This document shows positions 23,140 through 32,768 of a stretch of 64,000 nucleotides of DNA, piece by piece (position 1 is the stretch's first letter; every line of letters starts with the position of its first letter). The notes below the pieces were generated by a model. It was not told the DNA's origin and made no database searches. It was given only the letters and a program-made list of their open reading frames with translations. Both the position numbers and the translations under genes were made by a program. Origin of the DNA: an uncultured Gammaproteobacteria bacterium (GTDB taxonomy: Bacteria; Pseudomonadota; Gammaproteobacteria; Nitrosococcales; Methylophagaceae); the NCBI GenBank assembly GCA_905479075.1, contig CAJQLA010000005.1, positions 1 through 64,000 on the forward strand, read 5' to 3'.

Positions 23140-23493
23140 ATGCAGGCTGATAAATTAAAGTTACTAGTGATTGATGCACTAGAAGATATAAAAGCAGAAG
23201 ATATACAAGTTTTAGATGTGACAGCAATGACGGATGTCACTGATTTCATGATCATTGCTACGGGTAAGTCGACTCGACAAGTAAAAGCACTAGCTAATGA
23301 AGTCACTATGCAAGCTAAGGCTGCTGGGATTCAACCTTTAGGTGTTGAAGGTGAAGATGTAGGCGAGTGGGCTTTGGTTGACCTTGGTGATGTGATTGCT
23401 CATGTCATGACACCGCAAATGCGTACAACCTATAATTTAGAAAAATTGTGGCAGGTGCCAGAACCGGATAAGCAGGTATCGGCTGAAGATTAA
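23140..23493 (+). CDS. rsfS: Ribosome silencing factor RsfS
   Basis: Binds ribosomal protein L14 to block subunit joining in starvation. The 117-residue protein reads MQADKLKLLVIDALEDIKAE, with TDFMIIATGKSTRQVKALA, GEWALVDLGDVIAHVMTP and the C-terminal LEKLW. The ATG at 23140 is six bases after GGAG (23130-23133); an ATG at 23128 lies upstream of that site and is less likely. The stop shares a base with the rlmH ATG (TAATG). Confidence 0.95.
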   Translation: MQADKLKLLVIDALEDIKAEDIQVLDVTAMTDVTDFMIIATGKSTRQVKALANEVTMQAKAAGIQPLGVEGEDVGEWALVDLGDVIAHVMTPQMRTTYNLEKLWQVPEPDKQVSAED

Positions 23494-23963
23494 TGAAAAT
23501 CAACTTGCTGGCGGTAGGGACGAAAATGCCATCATGGGTCGAACAGGGCTATGAAGAATATGCCAAACGATTACCCAGAGAATGTCAGCTAGTTCTTCAT
23601 GAAATATCGCCTGCCAAGCGTACAAAGAACGGTCATAGCCAACAATGGCTTGACCAAGAAGGCGAACGAATTCTTGCATCAATACCCAAAGAACACTATG
23701 TTGTTAGCCTTGACGTTAAAGGTAGACCTTGGTCAACTGAGCAGTTAGCACAACAAATGAAATCCTGGTTAGCAGATGGCCGAGATATCTCTTTATTGAT
23801 TGGTGGTCCAGATGGGCTTTCTAAAGCCTGTAATCAACGTGCAGATCAAAAATGGTCATTATCAGCATTGACCTTACCGCACCCTTTGGTTCGCGTTGTT
23901 TTAGCTGAACAGTTGTATCGATCCTGGACCGTCCTACAAAACCACCCCTATCATCGCGCATGA
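23493..23963 (+). CDS. rlmH: 23S rRNA (pseudouridine1915-N3)-methyltransferase RlmH
   Basis: A SPOUT methyltransferase that modifies helix 69 of 23S rRNA. The 156 residues match E. coli RlmH (155). The AdoMet-binding knot is shown by LLIGGPDGLSKAC (about 101-113) and the C-terminal LPHPLVRVVLAEQLYRSW. The gene overlaps rsfS by one base and maf by four, so rsfS-rlmH-maf-rng is translated as a coupled set. Confidence 0.97.
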   Translation: MKINLLAVGTKMPSWVEQGYEEYAKRLPRECQLVLHEISPAKRTKNGHSQQWLDQEGERILASIPKEHYVVSLDVKGRPWSTEQLAQQMKSWLADGRDISLLIGGPDGLSKACNQRADQKWSLSALTLPHPLVRVVLAEQLYRSWTVLQNHPYHRA

Positions 23964-24544
23964 AATTTCCTGCTATTTATTTAGCGTCAGGTTCGCCAAG
24001 GCGCAGTGAGTTATTGAGTCAGATCGGTGTCAACTTTGAAAAGCTGAGTTTGGATGTCGATGAGACTGTTTTAGAGGGCGAAACAGCTTTAGCTTATGTC
24101 GAACGTGTTGCTATTTTAAAAGCCAAAGCAGGCTGGCAAAATCTTATCAACGAATCAAAACAAAAACGTCCTGTTTTGGGGGCTGATACTTCAGTTGTTA
24201 TCAATGGTGTTATTTTAGGTAAGCCCACAGATAAAGAAAACGCTAAGATAATGTTAAAACAGCTATCAGGTGTTGAACATAAAGTCATGACTTCAATAGC
24301 AGTTCATTATCATGATAGGCTTTTAAGCCAAGTTAAGGTGAATACGGTTAAATTTGCACAATTATCTGATGACGATATTAATTGGTACCTGTCTACAGGG
24401 GAAGGTGTTGATAAAGCGGGTGGCTATGCAGTACAGGGTTTAGCTGCCATTTTTATTGAACAGATAAAAGGAAGTTACTCAGGTATTATGGGCTTGCCTT
24501 TGAAAGAAACAGCCGATTTATTGAGACAGGTAAATGACGATTAG
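23960..24544 (+). CDS. Maf-family nucleoside triphosphate pyrophosphatase (YhdE type)
   Basis: Hydrolyses non-canonical or surplus nucleotides; the YhdE subgroup acts on dTTP/UTP. The 194 residues contain LASGSPRRSELLSQIGVNFE at the start, LGADTSVVINGVILGKPTD (about 73-91) with the catalytic Asp, and GVDKAGGYAVQGLAA. Assignment to the YhdE subgroup rests on length and on its place just before rng-yhdP-tldD, as in enterics. It starts 4 bp inside rlmH and ends directly before rng. Confidence 0.92.
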   Translation: MKFPAIYLASGSPRRSELLSQIGVNFEKLSLDVDETVLEGETALAYVERVAILKAKAGWQNLINESKQKRPVLGADTSVVINGVILGKPTDKENAKIMLKQLSGVEHKVMTSIAVHYHDRLLSQVKVNTVKFAQLSDDDINWYLSTGEGVDKAGGYAVQGLAAIFIEQIKGSYSGIMGLPLKETADLLRQVNDD

Positions 24545-26011
24545 ATGAGCAGCGAAATTTTAATTAATGTTACGCCTAGCGAGACGCGCGCTGTCGTCGT
24601 TGATAATGGTGTATTGCAGGAAGTCTTTATTGAGCGAACTGAATACCGTGGCTTGGTAGGTAATATTTATAAGGGTAAAGTCTGCCGCGTATTGCCTGGT
24701 ATGCAAGCTGCATTTGTTGAAATTGGACTTGCGAGGGCTGCATTTTTACACGCGTCTGATATTTCTATCCCGGGTGGTCAAACTGGCGATTTAAAAGAAG
24801 CTAAAGTCCCCCCGATTTCTTCATTATTAAGAGAAGGTCAGGAAATAGTAGTTCAAGTGATTAAAGACCCTATGGGATCTAAAGGTGCGAGGCTAACCAC
24901 TCAGTTGTCAGTTTCATCACGTTATTTGGTTTATATGCCTGATGCACAAGGCATTGGCGTTTCTCTCAAAATTGAAGATGAACAAGAACGTGAACGATTA
25001 AAACAATGCCTATCTCAAAAATTATCAGAGCAAGATGGCGGCTATATCCTGAGGACTGCTGCAGATGGTGCTAGTGATACAGAATTAGAGGCCGACCTAA
25101 AATTTTTACACAGACTGTGGACGAAGTTGTTAGACAAAAAATCTACGGTGAAACCTGAACAAGCGTTGTATGAAGATCTACCTTTAGCGTTAAGAGCGTT
25201 ACGAGACCTATTCTCGCCGGATATTGAACGTATCAGAATAGATTCAACAGAAACATTTAATAAGGCACGTAATTTTGCAAATGGCTTTATGCCCGAATGT
25301 GCGTCTCGTTTAGAACATTACAAAGGTGATAGGCCTTTATTTGATTTGTTTAGTGTTGAGGATGAAATTCAAAAAGCATTGGAACGCAAAGTCTTTCTAA
25401 AATCTGGTGGTTATTTGATTTTTGATCAGACGGAAGCAATGACAACGGTTGATGTCAACACGGGTGGTTTTGTTGGCCATAAAAATCTTGAAGAGACTAT
25501 TTTTAAAACCAATCTTGAAGCTGCTCACGCCATCGCAAGGCAATTACGCGTGCGTAATCTAGGTGGCATTATCATTCTCGATTTTATTGATATGGATGAA
25601 GAAAGTCATCGTGATCAAGTTTTACGTGCTTTGGAAAAAGCGATGCAAGCTGATAGAGCAAGACATACTATTTGTGGTGTTTCCGAACTTGGCCTTGTCG
25701 AAATGACGCGAAAGCGCAATCGTGAAAGTCTAGAACATGTGCTCTGTGAGCCATGTAGCTGTTGCCAAGGTAAAGGCTATGCTAAAAGTATTGAGACTGT
25801 CTGTTATGAAATTTTTAGAGACATAATACGTGAAGCAAAACAGTACGAGAGTAGTGAGTTTCTGGTATTAGCATCACAAGATGTGATTGATCGATTGAAC
25901 GACGAAGATTCTACCTATGTAGCAGAGTTAGAAGAATTTATAGGAAAAGCGATTTCTTTCCAGCGAGAAGAGCAATATGGTCGCGAACAATATAATGTTG
26001 TTTTGATCTAA
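24545..26011 (+). CDS. rng: Ribonuclease G
   Basis: Endoribonuclease that trims the 16S rRNA 5' end and degrades mRNAs. The 488 residues match E. coli RNase G (489). The N-terminal S1 domain (about 35-125) is followed by the RNase E/G catalytic core. Metal-ligand motifs are TTVDVNTGGFVG (about 300-311) and GGIIILDFIDMD (about 342-353), and the zinc-link Cys pair is in CEPCSCCQGKG. There is no long scaffold domain as in RNase E. The start follows the maf stop directly. Confidence 0.96.
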   Translation: MSSEILINVTPSETRAVVVDNGVLQEVFIERTEYRGLVGNIYKGKVCRVLPGMQAAFVEIGLARAAFLHASDISIPGGQTGDLKEAKVPPISSLLREGQEIVVQVIKDPMGSKGARLTTQLSVSSRYLVYMPDAQGIGVSLKIEDEQERERLKQCLSQKLSEQDGGYILRTAADGASDTELEADLKFLHRLWTKLLDKKSTVKPEQALYEDLPLALRALRDLFSPDIERIRIDSTETFNKARNFANGFMPECASRLEHYKGDRPLFDLFSVEDEIQKALERKVFLKSGGYLIFDQTEAMTTVDVNTGGFVGHKNLEETIFKTNLEAAHAIARQLRVRNLGGIIILDFIDMDEESHRDQVLRALEKAMQADRARHTICGVSELGLVEMTRKRNRESLEHVLCEPCSCCQGKGYAKSIETVCYEIFRDIIREAKQYESSEFLVLASQDVIDRLNDEDSTYVAELEEFIGKAISFQREEQYGREQYNVVLI

Positions 26012-26080
26012 AAAACAATGTTAAGTATTAGTTTCGTTGTATTTTTTGAACCTTTCCAGAGCAAGCTTGTTTAATTAGTA

Positions 26081-29000
26081 ATGTCTTTTTCTCAACGCAG
26101 TTTTCGAATATTAATAAACCTTTTTCTGCTGCTCTTAGTCGTAGCAATCGGGTTTTATTGGCTTAACAACACCTTGCAGCATCGCCAACATGAAATAGGT
26201 GAATGGTTAAGTGAAACGGTTGGCTATCCTGTCGAGATTAGGCGATCGAGTTTAACCTGGTCAGTATTATCACCTAAGTTATTACTCGAAGATGTCGAAG
26301 TTTTAGAGCAAGACCGTTCAGATAATTTGCTGAGCCTAGAAAGTATTCAGCTCGATTTAGATTTGTTTGCAAGTCTTTGGCACCGCGATATTAGCTTGGA
26401 TGATATCAGTTTAAAGGGGCTTAAATTAACGGTCATCCGCAATGGGGCTGGGCAGCTATCTTTAAAAGGGGTTGAAACGAAAGGGGATTCGACACCTGTC
26501 TTTGCTGGTGTTTTAGTACGTGCAGGAATAATAGATAGTTTTCATTTAACCGATATAACACTTAATTATATCGATCAACAGCAAACTTTCTTATCAGGAC
26601 GTTATCGATTAAATAATGGTCTTGTAAAACATCAAGGGCAAAGATGGAATGCTGATGCCTTGGTCATACTGCCGCCTTCTTTGGGTAATAAAGTCGGCAT
26701 TATGGCTAGTTGGAATAGTCAGCAACAAGACAATGATTGGCATTGGCAAATAGAAGCAGATGATTTGATTGCGGATAATTTGTCGACATACTTACATTGG
26801 CAGGGCGTTTCTCTTACGAGGGCTCAGCTTGATGTTAATTTGAGAGGACAAGGGCATTCGGAAAAATTAACTGAGTTAACGATCGACTTAGACTTACTTG
26901 ATGCCAAGTTACAATCTCAATCATCTGCTATTACTAACACCGTTCAAATACCGAGCTTAAAAGGTCAGGTACAAGCAATAAGGCAAGAAAATGGCTGGTC
27001 ACTCGAGGGTAAAAATGTTGCCGTCAATATTGATAACAATATCTGGCCAACGACTTCTTTTTTGTATCAGCAGCAGGGTGATAATATTGATGCCAGTGGT
27101 GGATTTTTTGCCATCAGTGATTTGCTGAGTATCGCCTTATTATCAGAAAATACACCAGAAGAAATAAAACAAATACAACCGACAGGAGATATAGAGCAGT
27201 TTGTAATTAACTACTCACAATCAAAAGGATTGAATTCTGCGAGTATCAGCTTACGTGATGGTGGCGTTTTACCTTGGCAGAATTATCCGGGGATCACAGG
27301 CCTAACAGCCGATATCAATTGGCATAAAGATAATATTAAGGTTGCTTTAGATAGCCACAATGTCAATTTATATCCGCAAAATGGCTATGAATCTGCTTTG
27401 TTTTTTGATTCTATCTCGGGCGCATTTGATTTCACACAGTCTGAGCAACAATGGCAATTTCAAAGTCAAGCATTGCGTTTATGGAATGATGATTTGAGTA
27501 TTGAGCTTGATGGTTCTATTAATCAAGGTCACGATGAAAAAATACGTAACGATCTATTTATCAAGCTAGACGATGTCATGATCAATCAATGGAAAAAATA
27601 TCTGCCTAAAGATATATTGCATAGCAATTTTAAGGCCTGGTCGGCCAATGCATTTGTTGATGGCAAAATCACACATGGTGAAATTAAATTAAAAGGTGAT
27701 TTAGCGGCTTTTCCCTATCAGCTGCCTGCAGATAAACAACAAGGCTCTTTTGATTTGAATTTGCAGGTGGAAGGTGTGCAATTGCATTATGCTCCCGAGT
27801 GGCCTGATATTGTGAATGTGAATGGAACAATCATTGGTAGCGGTAATGACCTAGTTATTAAAAGTCAGCAGGGCACTATTGCAGGTTTTTCCTTTTTAAA
27901 TGTCGATACGCGTATTGATAAATTAACTGAGGACGAGCCAATTTTGACCTTGGATGGCAAATTAAAAGGGACTACCGCACAAGCTGTCGAATTGTTGAAG
28001 AACAGCCCACTCAGACATCGTTTTGGTAGAGTAGCGAGTTTAATCACAGCCCAAGGTGGAAGCGATATTAACCTCCACCTGATGGTGCCTTTATCTTATG
28101 CTAATGAAACAGAAGTCAAAGGTGACGTCAGTTTTATCAATAGTACTTTATTTAAAACATCGTTTCCTCAAGCTCCTATTACTAATGTGAATGGCAAAAT
28201 AGATTTCAGTCATGAATCCGTATCAGCTGAATCGATCACAGCACAGGCACTCAACGCCCCTATTATTATTAATGTCGGTCCGAAAAATAATAATACTGTT
28301 ATTAATGCCACTGGCAGTGTTTCGGCTAAGCAACTCGAGCTTCTTTCTTCCGAAGATTTAAGTCAATATATAAACGGTCAAACGGATTATGAACTTGCTG
28401 TAGAAATATCAGAAAAGACAGTGGGTGACTTTTATGCAGATGTCACTGTTAAATCTAATCTTCGCGGTCTAAATGTATTATTGCCAGCACCATTTTATAA
28501 GACAGCGGAGCAAACAGTTGATTTCCAGACAGCGCTTGATCAGTCTGTTAATTCATCACGTTACACACTGGATTATGATGGAAAGGCTTTAGCATCAATG
28601 CTTGTGACAGAAAATACAGGCCGACAATTTAATGTAGATTTAAACAAGTTTAATCTAGCAGATTGGCTTGAGTTACAAACAGCTAATAATGAAAGCTTTT
28701 TCCATGTTAATGACGAGGTTGTGTTTAAGATACCGCAAGCGAATATATTTGGGCAGCAGTTAACTCATATTGAGCTCAAATCAACCAGACAGTCAACTGG
28801 TTGGACAGGGCGTCTGAGTAGTGAGCAAACAAATGGTTCGTTCTCTGTTACTGATGACAGTGCTGATTTTGGGCTGATTAGAGCTAATCTAGATAATGTG
28901 GCTTTAACTATTGCAGATGATAAGCAACCTGCTCAGCAAATGTCTCAGTCTACAGCAGCATTATGGCCGGCTATTGAACTTGATATTGATTCACTCAGAC

Positions 29001-29800
29001 TCAATCAATCTTTATTGGGCAAGTTGTCGTTAAAATCAAAAAGAACGCCCAATAAATGGATTCTAGAGACGGCAAGCATTCAGGCACCGTCATTTGAAGC
29101 TAATGTGTTAGAAGGCGTCTGGCAAAAAGATGGTGCAGTAGAAAATACCAAATTACATATCCAAGTAAATAGCGATGATTTAGCCAATGCACTTGCTAGT
29201 TTGGGTTACCAGCAAGCTGTAGATGCCAGAAATACCAAGCTTGATGCTGATATAAGTTGGCCAAATGATCCCTTATCTTTTTCAAAGCACAATTTACGAG
29301 GGAAATTATTTTTTGATATTGGTAAAGGTGAGCTTGAAGAAGTGAAGCCAGGTGCAGCAGGTCGCGTTTTTGGCTTACTCAGTTTTGCGGCTATACCGAG
29401 ACGCTTAGCTCTGGATTTTAATGATTTGTTTGGTAAAGGTTTTGACTTCACATCGATAAAAGGTAGTTTTGATATCGCTAATGGTACGGCGACAACACAG
29501 GATTTTACTTTGAATAGTGAAGCGGCCAAGATAGAAATATCTGGCCCTGTGGACCTAGTCAATCAACGTTATGATCAAGTCGTCAAAGTGATTCCGAATG
29601 TATCATCAACATTGCCTTTAGCTGGGGCTGTAGCAGGCGGTCCTGTGGGGCTAGGTGTCGGGACGGCAATTTTATTAGTCGATAAATTGGCAGGACGACT
29701 GTTTGATAAACAAATTGTTAATTTAATTAGTTATAGCTATAAACTAAAAGGCTCCTGGTTAAACCCCGAGTTGAACATCGTCGCACCAGTGCAGCCCTAA
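26081..29800 (+). CDS. yhdP: YhdP family AsmA-like envelope protein
   Basis: A very large (1239 residues) protein with a single N-terminal membrane anchor (about 9-29) and a long repetitive beta-rich periplasmic part. The C-terminal AsmA-like region has GLLSFAAIPRRLALDFNDLFGKGF and LPLAGAVAGGPVGLGVGTAI (about 1174-1193). In E. coli the family (YhdP, TamB, YdbH) forms bridges that carry phospholipids to the outer membrane. Length is close to E. coli YhdP (1266). Position between rng and tldD is conserved. The ribosome-binding site is weak. Confidence 0.92.
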   Translation: MSFSQRSFRILINLFLLLLVVAIGFYWLNNTLQHRQHEIGEWLSETVGYPVEIRRSSLTWSVLSPKLLLEDVEVLEQDRSDNLLSLESIQLDLDLFASLWHRDISLDDISLKGLKLTVIRNGAGQLSLKGVETKGDSTPVFAGVLVRAGIIDSFHLTDITLNYIDQQQTFLSGRYRLNNGLVKHQGQRWNADALVILPPSLGNKVGIMASWNSQQQDNDWHWQIEADDLIADNLSTYLHWQGVSLTRAQLDVNLRGQGHSEKLTELTIDLDLLDAKLQSQSSAITNTVQIPSLKGQVQAIRQENGWSLEGKNVAVNIDNNIWPTTSFLYQQQGDNIDASGGFFAISDLLSIALLSENTPEEIKQIQPTGDIEQFVINYSQSKGLNSASISLRDGGVLPWQNYPGITGLTADINWHKDNIKVALDSHNVNLYPQNGYESALFFDSISGAFDFTQSEQQWQFQSQALRLWNDDLSIELDGSINQGHDEKIRNDLFIKLDDVMINQWKKYLPKDILHSNFKAWSANAFVDGKITHGEIKLKGDLAAFPYQLPADKQQGSFDLNLQVEGVQLHYAPEWPDIVNVNGTIIGSGNDLVIKSQQGTIAGFSFLNVDTRIDKLTEDEPILTLDGKLKGTTAQAVELLKNSPLRHRFGRVASLITAQGGSDINLHLMVPLSYANETEVKGDVSFINSTLFKTSFPQAPITNVNGKIDFSHESVSAESITAQALNAPIIINVGPKNNNTVINATGSVSAKQLELLSSEDLSQYINGQTDYELAVEISEKTVGDFYADVTVKSNLRGLNVLLPAPFYKTAEQTVDFQTALDQSVNSSRYTLDYDGKALASMLVTENTGRQFNVDLNKFNLADWLELQTANNESFFHVNDEVVFKIPQANIFGQQLTHIELKSTRQSTGWTGRLSSEQTNGSFSVTDDSADFGLIRANLDNVALTIADDKQPAQQMSQSTAALWPAIELDIDSLRLNQSLLGKLSLKSKRTPNKWILETASIQAPSFEANVLEGVWQKDGAVENTKLHIQVNSDDLANALASLGYQQAVDARNTKLDADISWPNDPLSFSKHNLRGKLFFDIGKGELEEVKPGAAGRVFGLLSFAAIPRRLALDFNDLFGKGFDFTSIKGSFDIANGTATTQDFTLNSEAAKIEISGPVDLVNQRYDQVVKVIPNVSSTLPLAGAVAGGPVGLGVGTAILLVDKLAGRLFDKQIVNLISYSYKLKGSWLNPELNIVAPVQP

Positions 29801-29869
29801 GCTATATGTTTGAGTGATTTTCACTTAACTCTGGTATGATCCTTTAGTTTAAATAAGCACAATATATTC

Positions 29870-31312
29870 ATGACCGATTCCATTTTTAATCAAGTAAATC
29901 AGCAGCTATTAGAGCCTGCTGGTTTAACAGAATCCAATATAGAGCAAGCCATTGCAATGACGATGATTGCTGGTGTTGATTATGCCGATCTTTATTTTCA
30001 GCAATCACGACAAGAAAGCTGGGTATTAGAAGACGGTATCATTAAAGATGGTGGATACCATATTGAGCAAGGTGTTGGTGTCAGAGCCTGTAGTGGTGAA
30101 AAGACTGGCTTTGCCTATTCTGATGATTTGATTTTACCCGCTTTATTTGATGCGACAAAAGCGGCAAGAGCAATAGCGCGGAGTGGTCAAACTAATAAAG
30201 TGCAAGCATGGAAACGTGTGGAAACGCCTCGTTTTTATGGTGATAGTGATCCATTAAAAGTGCTTACTGTTACAGAAAAGTTAGCGCTACTTCATCAGGC
30301 GGATCAAGCAGCCCGAGATGCAGATCCTAGAGTAAGCCAAGTGTCGGTTAGTTTAGTAGGCGAAATGGATACAGTTTTAGTGGCAGCAAGCGATGGCACA
30401 TTTGCAAGTGATATACGCCCATTAATCAGATTGAATGTTAGTGTGATTGTTGAGTCAAATGGTCGTCGTGAGCGGGGTAACGCTGGCGGTGGTCGACGCC
30501 TTGATTATCGTTATTTTCAGGATAATGAGTTAGCTACAACGTATGCAAAAGAAGCAGTTCGCCAAGCCTTAGTCAATTTGGAAGCGATAGATGCGCCGGC
30601 GGGTAATATGACGGTAGTTTTAGCTTCTGGTTGGCCAGGCGTATTGTTGCATGAAGCTGTAGGTCATGGTTTAGAAGGTGATTTTAACCGCCGAGGTAGT
30701 TCGGCCTTTTCTGGCCGCATGGGAGAGATGGTGGCATCACCTTTATGTACTGTTGTCGATGATGGTACGTTATCAGATCTTCGTGGGTCTTTATCAATTG
30801 ATGATGAAGGCGTACCGACTGAAAGTACAACATTAATTGAGAATGGCAAATTAACTGGTTATATGCAAGATAAGCATAATGCACGTCTAATGGGCACGCA
30901 AAGTACAGGTAATGGTCGTCGTGAATCCTATGCTCATTTACCGATGCCAAGGATGACTAATACCTATATGTTGCCGGGTCAACATAAGCCTGAAGAAGTA
31001 ATTGCTTCGGTTGATAACGGTATTTATGCGGTTAACTTTGGTGGCGGACAAGTCGATATCACTTCGGGTAAATTCGTTTTTTCTACTAGCGAAGTTTATT
31101 TAATTAAAAATGGTAAAGTGACGCAGCCTGTGAAAGGAGCGACTTTGATTGGTAATGGTCCTGAAGTTATGGGCAGAATTAGTATGGTTGCCGATGATCT
31201 TGAGCTTGATACTGGTGTAGGTAACTGTGGAAAAGATGGTCAAACTGTCCCTGTTGGTGTCGGTCAACCGACATTGAAGATAGATGGTCTAACCGTGGGT
31301 GGGACAGCATAG
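29870..31312 (+). CDS. tldD: Metalloprotease TldD
   Basis: Half of the TldD-TldE protease that in enterics matures microcin B17 and degrades unfolded peptides. The 480 residues carry the zinc motif [20 protein letters not shown] (about 262-281) and the C-terminal [27 protein letters not shown], both diagnostic. Length equals E. coli TldD (481). Its partner tldE (pmbA) is not in the window. The stop shares a base with the GTG start of the next gene. Confidence 0.97.
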   Translation: MTDSIFNQVNQQLLEPAGLTESNIEQAIAMTMIAGVDYADLYFQQSRQESWVLEDGIIKDGGYHIEQGVGVRACSGEKTGFAYSDDLILPALFDATKAARAIARSGQTNKVQAWKRVETPRFYGDSDPLKVLTVTEKLALLHQADQAARDADPRVSQVSVSLVGEMDTVLVAASDGTFASDIRPLIRLNVSVIVESNGRRERGNAGGGRRLDYRYFQDNELATTYAKEAVRQALVNLEAIDAPAGNMTVVLASGWPGVLLHEAVGHGLEGDFNRRGSSAFSGRMGEMVASPLCTVVDDGTLSDLRGSLSIDDEGVPTESTTLIENGKLTGYMQDKHNARLMGTQSTGNGRRESYAHLPMPRMTNTYMLPGQHKPEEVIASVDNGIYAVNFGGGQVDITSGKFVFSTSEVYLIKNGKVTQPVKGATLIGNGPEVMGRISMVADDLELDTGVGNCGKDGQTVPVGVGQPTLKIDGLTVGGTA

Positions 31313-32364
31313 TGGAAGAGCAGCATAAGGCCGTTGCCTTAATTTCTGGTGGTCTTGATTCAATGTTAGCAGTCAAAGTACTGCAAGAGCAGGGTATCGA
31401 GGTAGAAGGGATTAACTTTTATACCGGTTTCTGTGTGGAAGGGCACACCCATGCCATTCGCAACAAAGATAAAGACAAGCAAAAGAGAAATAATGCGCTA
31501 TGGGTGGCTGAGCAGCTCGGTATCAAACTACATATTGTTGATGTAATCCAAGAATATAAAGATGTTTTATTGAATCCGAAACATGGCTACGGGGCGAATA
31601 TGAACCCTTGCCTTGATTGCAAGATATTCATGGTTAATAAAGCCGTTGAGTGGGTAAAAGAGAATCATAAGAATGGTTTCGATTTTATTATTACGGGTGA
31701 GGTCATTGGTCAACGTCCCATGTCGCAACGTAAACAAACGATGCCGATTGTCGCTGCAGAGTCGGGTGCTGATGATATTTTGTTAAGACCTTTATGTGCT
31801 AAGAATTTACCAGCAACCAAGCCAGAGTTAGAAGGTTGGGTCGATAGAGAAAAATTACATGACTTTAGTGGTCGTAGTCGTAAACCACAAATGGCGTTAG
31901 CTAAAAAGTATGGCTTCACAGATTATGCCTCGCCTGCGGGCGGTTGTTGCTTTTTAACCGATAAAAACTATTCGGATAAATTAGTCGATTTATGGAAGGG
32001 ACGTGGCAGCCGTGAGTATGAAATGGATGACATTATGTTACTCAAGGTGGGGCGACATTTAAGACCTAAAGGTGAGTACAAACTGATTATTGCGCGTGAT
32101 GCGGGCGAGAGCAAATATCTAGAAGGTTATCGTAAACAATATACCTCGATTCAAGCAACGAGTCATAATGGCCCATTAGCACTGATTGATGGCGATATTG
32201 ATCCTGAAGATTATTCACATGCAGCAAGCATAGTAGCCCGTTATGGCCAGGGTCGTGATGCAGATGAAGTTGAAGTCCTTGTGTCGATCCCAAATCAAGA
32301 AAAGCAGAATTTAAAAGTTCAGCCGCTGAGTTCTGAACAAGTTCTTGAAGACTGGCATATCTGA
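31312..32364 (+). CDS. PP-loop ATPase, MnmA/ThiI-like thiouridylase with NFACT-R-like C-terminus
   Basis: A 350-residue protein with the PP-loop ATP-binding motif SGGLDS (12-17), two candidate persulfide cysteines in NPCLDC (Cys100, Cys103) and a paired Cys in AGGCCF (212-213). This layout resembles MnmA, which makes 2-thiouridine in tRNA, but MnmA proper is about 360-370 residues with other signatures. The C-terminal part (about 240-335, LLKVGRHLRPKGEYKLIIARD) resembles the NFACT-R RNA-binding domain known fused to such PP-loop enzymes. It overlaps tldD by one base and the TusA-like gene by one base. RNA thiolation is the best inference; the target is unknown. Confidence 0.82.
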   Translation: MEEQHKAVALISGGLDSMLAVKVLQEQGIEVEGINFYTGFCVEGHTHAIRNKDKDKQKRNNALWVAEQLGIKLHIVDVIQEYKDVLLNPKHGYGANMNPCLDCKIFMVNKAVEWVKENHKNGFDFIITGEVIGQRPMSQRKQTMPIVAAESGADDILLRPLCAKNLPATKPELEGWVDREKLHDFSGRSRKPQMALAKKYGFTDYASPAGGCCFLTDKNYSDKLVDLWKGRGSREYEMDDIMLLKVGRHLRPKGEYKLIIARDAGESKYLEGYRKQYTSIQATSHNGPLALIDGDIDPEDYSHAASIVARYGQGRDADEVEVLVSIPNQEKQNLKVQPLSSEQVLEDWHI

Positions 32365-32588
32365 TGCGTTACGAATTAGATGCTCGGCGTATGTTGTGCC
32401 CAATGCCAGTAATAAAAGCACAAAATAAGATCAAAGACTTGGCTGTTGGTGATATATTAGATATTTTTTGTACCGATCCTGGCGCATTAAATGATATCCC
32501 TGCATGGGCAAGAATCAATGGTCATGTGGTTCTTGAAACATCTGAGCAGGATGGTGATATTGTTGTCACTGTGCAGGTAAATGAATAG
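32364..32588 (+). CDS. TusA-like sulfur-carrier protein
   Basis: A 74-residue protein with the TusA/SirA fold signature DARRMLCPMPVIKAQNKIKD, where Cys12 in the LCPMP loop is the persulfide-carrying residue. The rest, GDILDIFCTDPGALNDIPAW, is typical of the family. TusA relays sulfur from cysteine desulfurase to downstream acceptors. Its start shares a base with the stop of the PP-loop gene (TGATG), so the two are co-translated and it is a likely sulfur donor for that enzyme. Confidence 0.9.
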   Translation: MRYELDARRMLCPMPVIKAQNKIKDLAVGDILDIFCTDPGALNDIPAWARINGHVVLETSEQDGDIVVTVQVNE

Positions 32589-32615
32589 ATCAAAATAGTG
32601 CGAAACAGTCCTTTA

Positions 32616-32631
32616 TGCACCATTGTAGTGC
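32616..32631 (+). promoter_or_regulatory. NtrC-binding palindrome upstream of glnA
   Basis: TGCACCATTGTAGTGC closely matches the NtrC consensus (TGCACC-n-GGTGCA). Its centre is about 87 bp upstream of the transcription start predicted from the sigma-54 promoter, a normal enhancer distance. The same site, differing at one base, precedes ntrB. Confidence 0.85.
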
Positions 32632-32684
32632 GGTAATGGGGCTGCTTTAATAGTAACTATTTGATTTTTAATATGAATAAAAGT

Positions 32685-32700
32685 TGGCTTAGTTTATGCT
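32685..32700 (+). promoter_or_regulatory. Sigma-54 promoter of glnA
   Basis: TGGCTTAGTTTATGCT has the GG (-24) and GC (-12) elements with exact sigma-54 spacing (consensus TGGCACG-N4-TTGCW). A start near 32711 would give a leader of about 58 bases ahead of glnA. Confidence 0.75.
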
Positions 32701-32768
32701 GGCAGTTGTACAGTGGGTCGAGATAGACACCCGAATATAATTAGTAATTTAAAACTGGAGAAAAGTTA

